64,000 bases of DNA, taken from Rallus limicola (Eukaryota; Chordata; Aves; Gruiformes; Rallidae). Location: contig JAKCOZ010000003.1 in the NCBI GenBank assembly GCA_022605955.1, forward strand, positions 63,079,439-63,143,438. The letters run 5' to 3'. The translations under genes were made by a program, and so were the position numbers. A model generated the notes under the pieces. That model did not search any database. It saw only the letters and a program-made list of their open reading frames with translations, and was not told where the DNA came from. Positions 62,611 through 64,000 of this stretch are shown piece by piece (position 1 is the stretch's first letter; each line of letters opens with the position of its first letter).

Positions 62611-64000
62611 ATCTGAGAATATTGATGTAGATGACAGCTACTGCTCCCTGGCTCAGTGCTGATAAGGGAAGATCTTGCTGAGTTTTGAGCACACCTGCTC
62701 TCTAGACAGACAGATTTGGGCTTGTGCTGGACCACAGATGAAGCCTCCAGAGCAATCTTTGAGATCTGCTGGAGAAACTAATTTTTCCTCTCCCTCTGTG
62801 CCACATGCCATGGGCTGGGGGGAGGGACACACAGCCCAGATGTTTATCATGTGGGATGGGCTTATCCAGGCAGGAATTGGTTTTTAATCTGTTAGCATCC
62901 TTAAGAGCCAGGTCAAGGTGATGGCTATTCTCAACAAGCATTTCCTTCTCCTCCCTCCCACCTTCATTCCTTCTTCTGTCCTACCAGCAAATAAAGGGAG
63001 AAGAAACACTCCAAGCTTTCCCCAGCTGGACTCAGCTGTAACTGGGTGAGGCAGTGTTTACTGGGAGTTATGGAAAGCAGCATGGAAACACTAGGAGGAG
63101 ATTACAATTGTTCCCTTCCCTTTTTATGTATTTTTTTTTTGCTCCCCTCTTGTCACTGGCATTTCCTGCTAGGTGCTGGGGTCTTTTCAGAGGCAATCGT
63201 TACTGTTAATGATTTTAGCTTGTTGGCTATTATCACATTTGTGCCTGGGGACTGCAGCTGGCTATCTGGGCTCTGGCAGGCCTTGACAGCCATCAGCTCC
63301 TTCCTGCTTTGTGCTAATTTTCCCAGGGGAGCTCAGAAGAAAATACTTTTTCGTGCATTTTTTTCCGCTTCTTTCTGTGTGCCTCTCCTTTCCCTCTTCT
63401 GCTCGTCTGCCCCCCCACCCTCCCCCCACCCCTATCTCTGTGAGCTCTGCCCCAGGAAGGATCCACACTGGGGACCTCCCACGGCAAGGTGTGGGGTTGC
63501 TTGGATGGAATGGGGAGAGGAAACATCTCCTGGGAGGAAGCACCCAGGGTTTTGTTATTCATGCCTTGTTTGGACCCAGCTCTGCTTTGCCACTGATCCC
63601 CCAGCTGTTACGGAGAAGAGAAGGAATCATTGTGTTTATTTTATGAAAAGCGTACGTGGATCTTTTCCTGTGGCTGAGGCTGAGCACAGAGCTTTTACAG
63701 CCCCGAGTTTAATATTCTCTTTTTTCCCTCCATCATAATTTTATATTATTCAAAGCAAATCAGACAGCCTTTGAAGAACTGCTCAAAGCCTTTTTCTTTT
63801 TCTTTCTTTCTTTCTTTTTTTTTTTTTTTTCCCTTTTCTTTTTTAAGGTGGGAAAGAGTGGGAGCCACCTGGTACATTTCCTTCCTCAATTCAGTGATTT
63901 TATTCATGGGGGAAGAGATCTCTTTGCATCTTGTTCTTTAAAGGAGTGTAAAAGGCAGGTAAGATCTCTATTTCTAAAAGCCCCCGAAGACAATGCTTTT
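62611..64000. other. Intergenic stretch to the right edge, no gene seen
   Basis: A 230-codon frame on + (63046-63738) overlaps minus-strand frames at 63262-63562. It is rich in Phe, Leu, Pro and Ser and arises from a pyrimidine-rich strand, so I do not call it. No CELF4 coding exon, the expected mammalian-type neighbour, is recognisable on the minus strand. Confidence 0.5.
63789..63845. repeat. Polypyrimidine (CTTT)n and poly(T) tract
   Basis: About 57 bases almost wholly of T and C, with CTTT units followed by a T run of about 15. Confidence 0.9.

Noticed and set aside
63046..63738. 230-codon open frame on the + strand
   Set aside because: Its Phe/Leu/Pro/Ser bias follows from a pyrimidine-rich strand. 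It crosses low-complexity tracts and resembles no family.
1..64000. Endogenous retrovirus, tRNA genes, rRNA, CRISPR or operon-like clusters
   Set aside because: No paired LTRs, retroviral gag or pol motifs, tRNA cloverleaf boxes or repeat-spacer arrays were seen; the only reverse-transcriptase remnants are of CR1 type.

Overview
The window is bird nuclear DNA. It carries many CR1 LINE copies with the avian 3' end (a repeated 8-base ATTCTATG tail next to 'gggttggaagggacc'), few CpGs, long AT-rich stretches without open frames, and one widely spaced multi-exon gene. Nothing looks bacterial, viral, organellar or CRISPR-like. The species cannot be named from this sequence.

The only protein-coding gene I can support is the 3' end of KIAA1328 (hinderin) on the + strand. 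Three exons at 10603-10787, 17630-17741 and 45234-45441 have consensus splice sites and matching codon phases. Together they encode an open 167-residue C-terminus that ends at a stop codon. The identification rests on recalled resemblance to the C-terminus of vertebrate hinderin: a KDA-TSP block, the TSRYE exon junction, a DLV-SP block, and an acidic tail ending in LLEEIFFI. I could not run a search. Upstream exons, including the coiled coil, were not found at 1-10602, so that stretch is read as intron.

Layout: 1-10602 is upstream intron, with one diverged CR1 and a dense cluster of three CR1 fragments at 8.0-9.7 kb. 10.6-45.4 kb holds the last three exons, separated by introns of 6.8 and 27.5 kb. 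These introns contain old and young CR1 copies, a MIR-like SINE relic and L2/MIR-like tails. 45.4-64 kb is the 3' flank. It becomes richer in GC to the right and contains several CR1s, a probable non-autonomous DNA transposon with long terminal inverted repeats (about 57.93-58.23 kb), a small CpG island (about 53.79-54.22 kb) and simple-sequence tracts. In mammals the downstream neighbour of KIAA1328 is CELF4, in the opposite orientation. I saw no CELF4 coding exon here, so the right part is read as intergenic.

No previously undescribed biological system was found. The points most worth checking are the inverted-repeat element at 57.9 kb, the CpG island at 53.8 kb, CpG-retaining patches inside introns at 12.1 and 31.2-31.7 kb, an exon-like segment at 31221-31338, and inverted CR1 copies that flank two exons whose joint length is a multiple of three.
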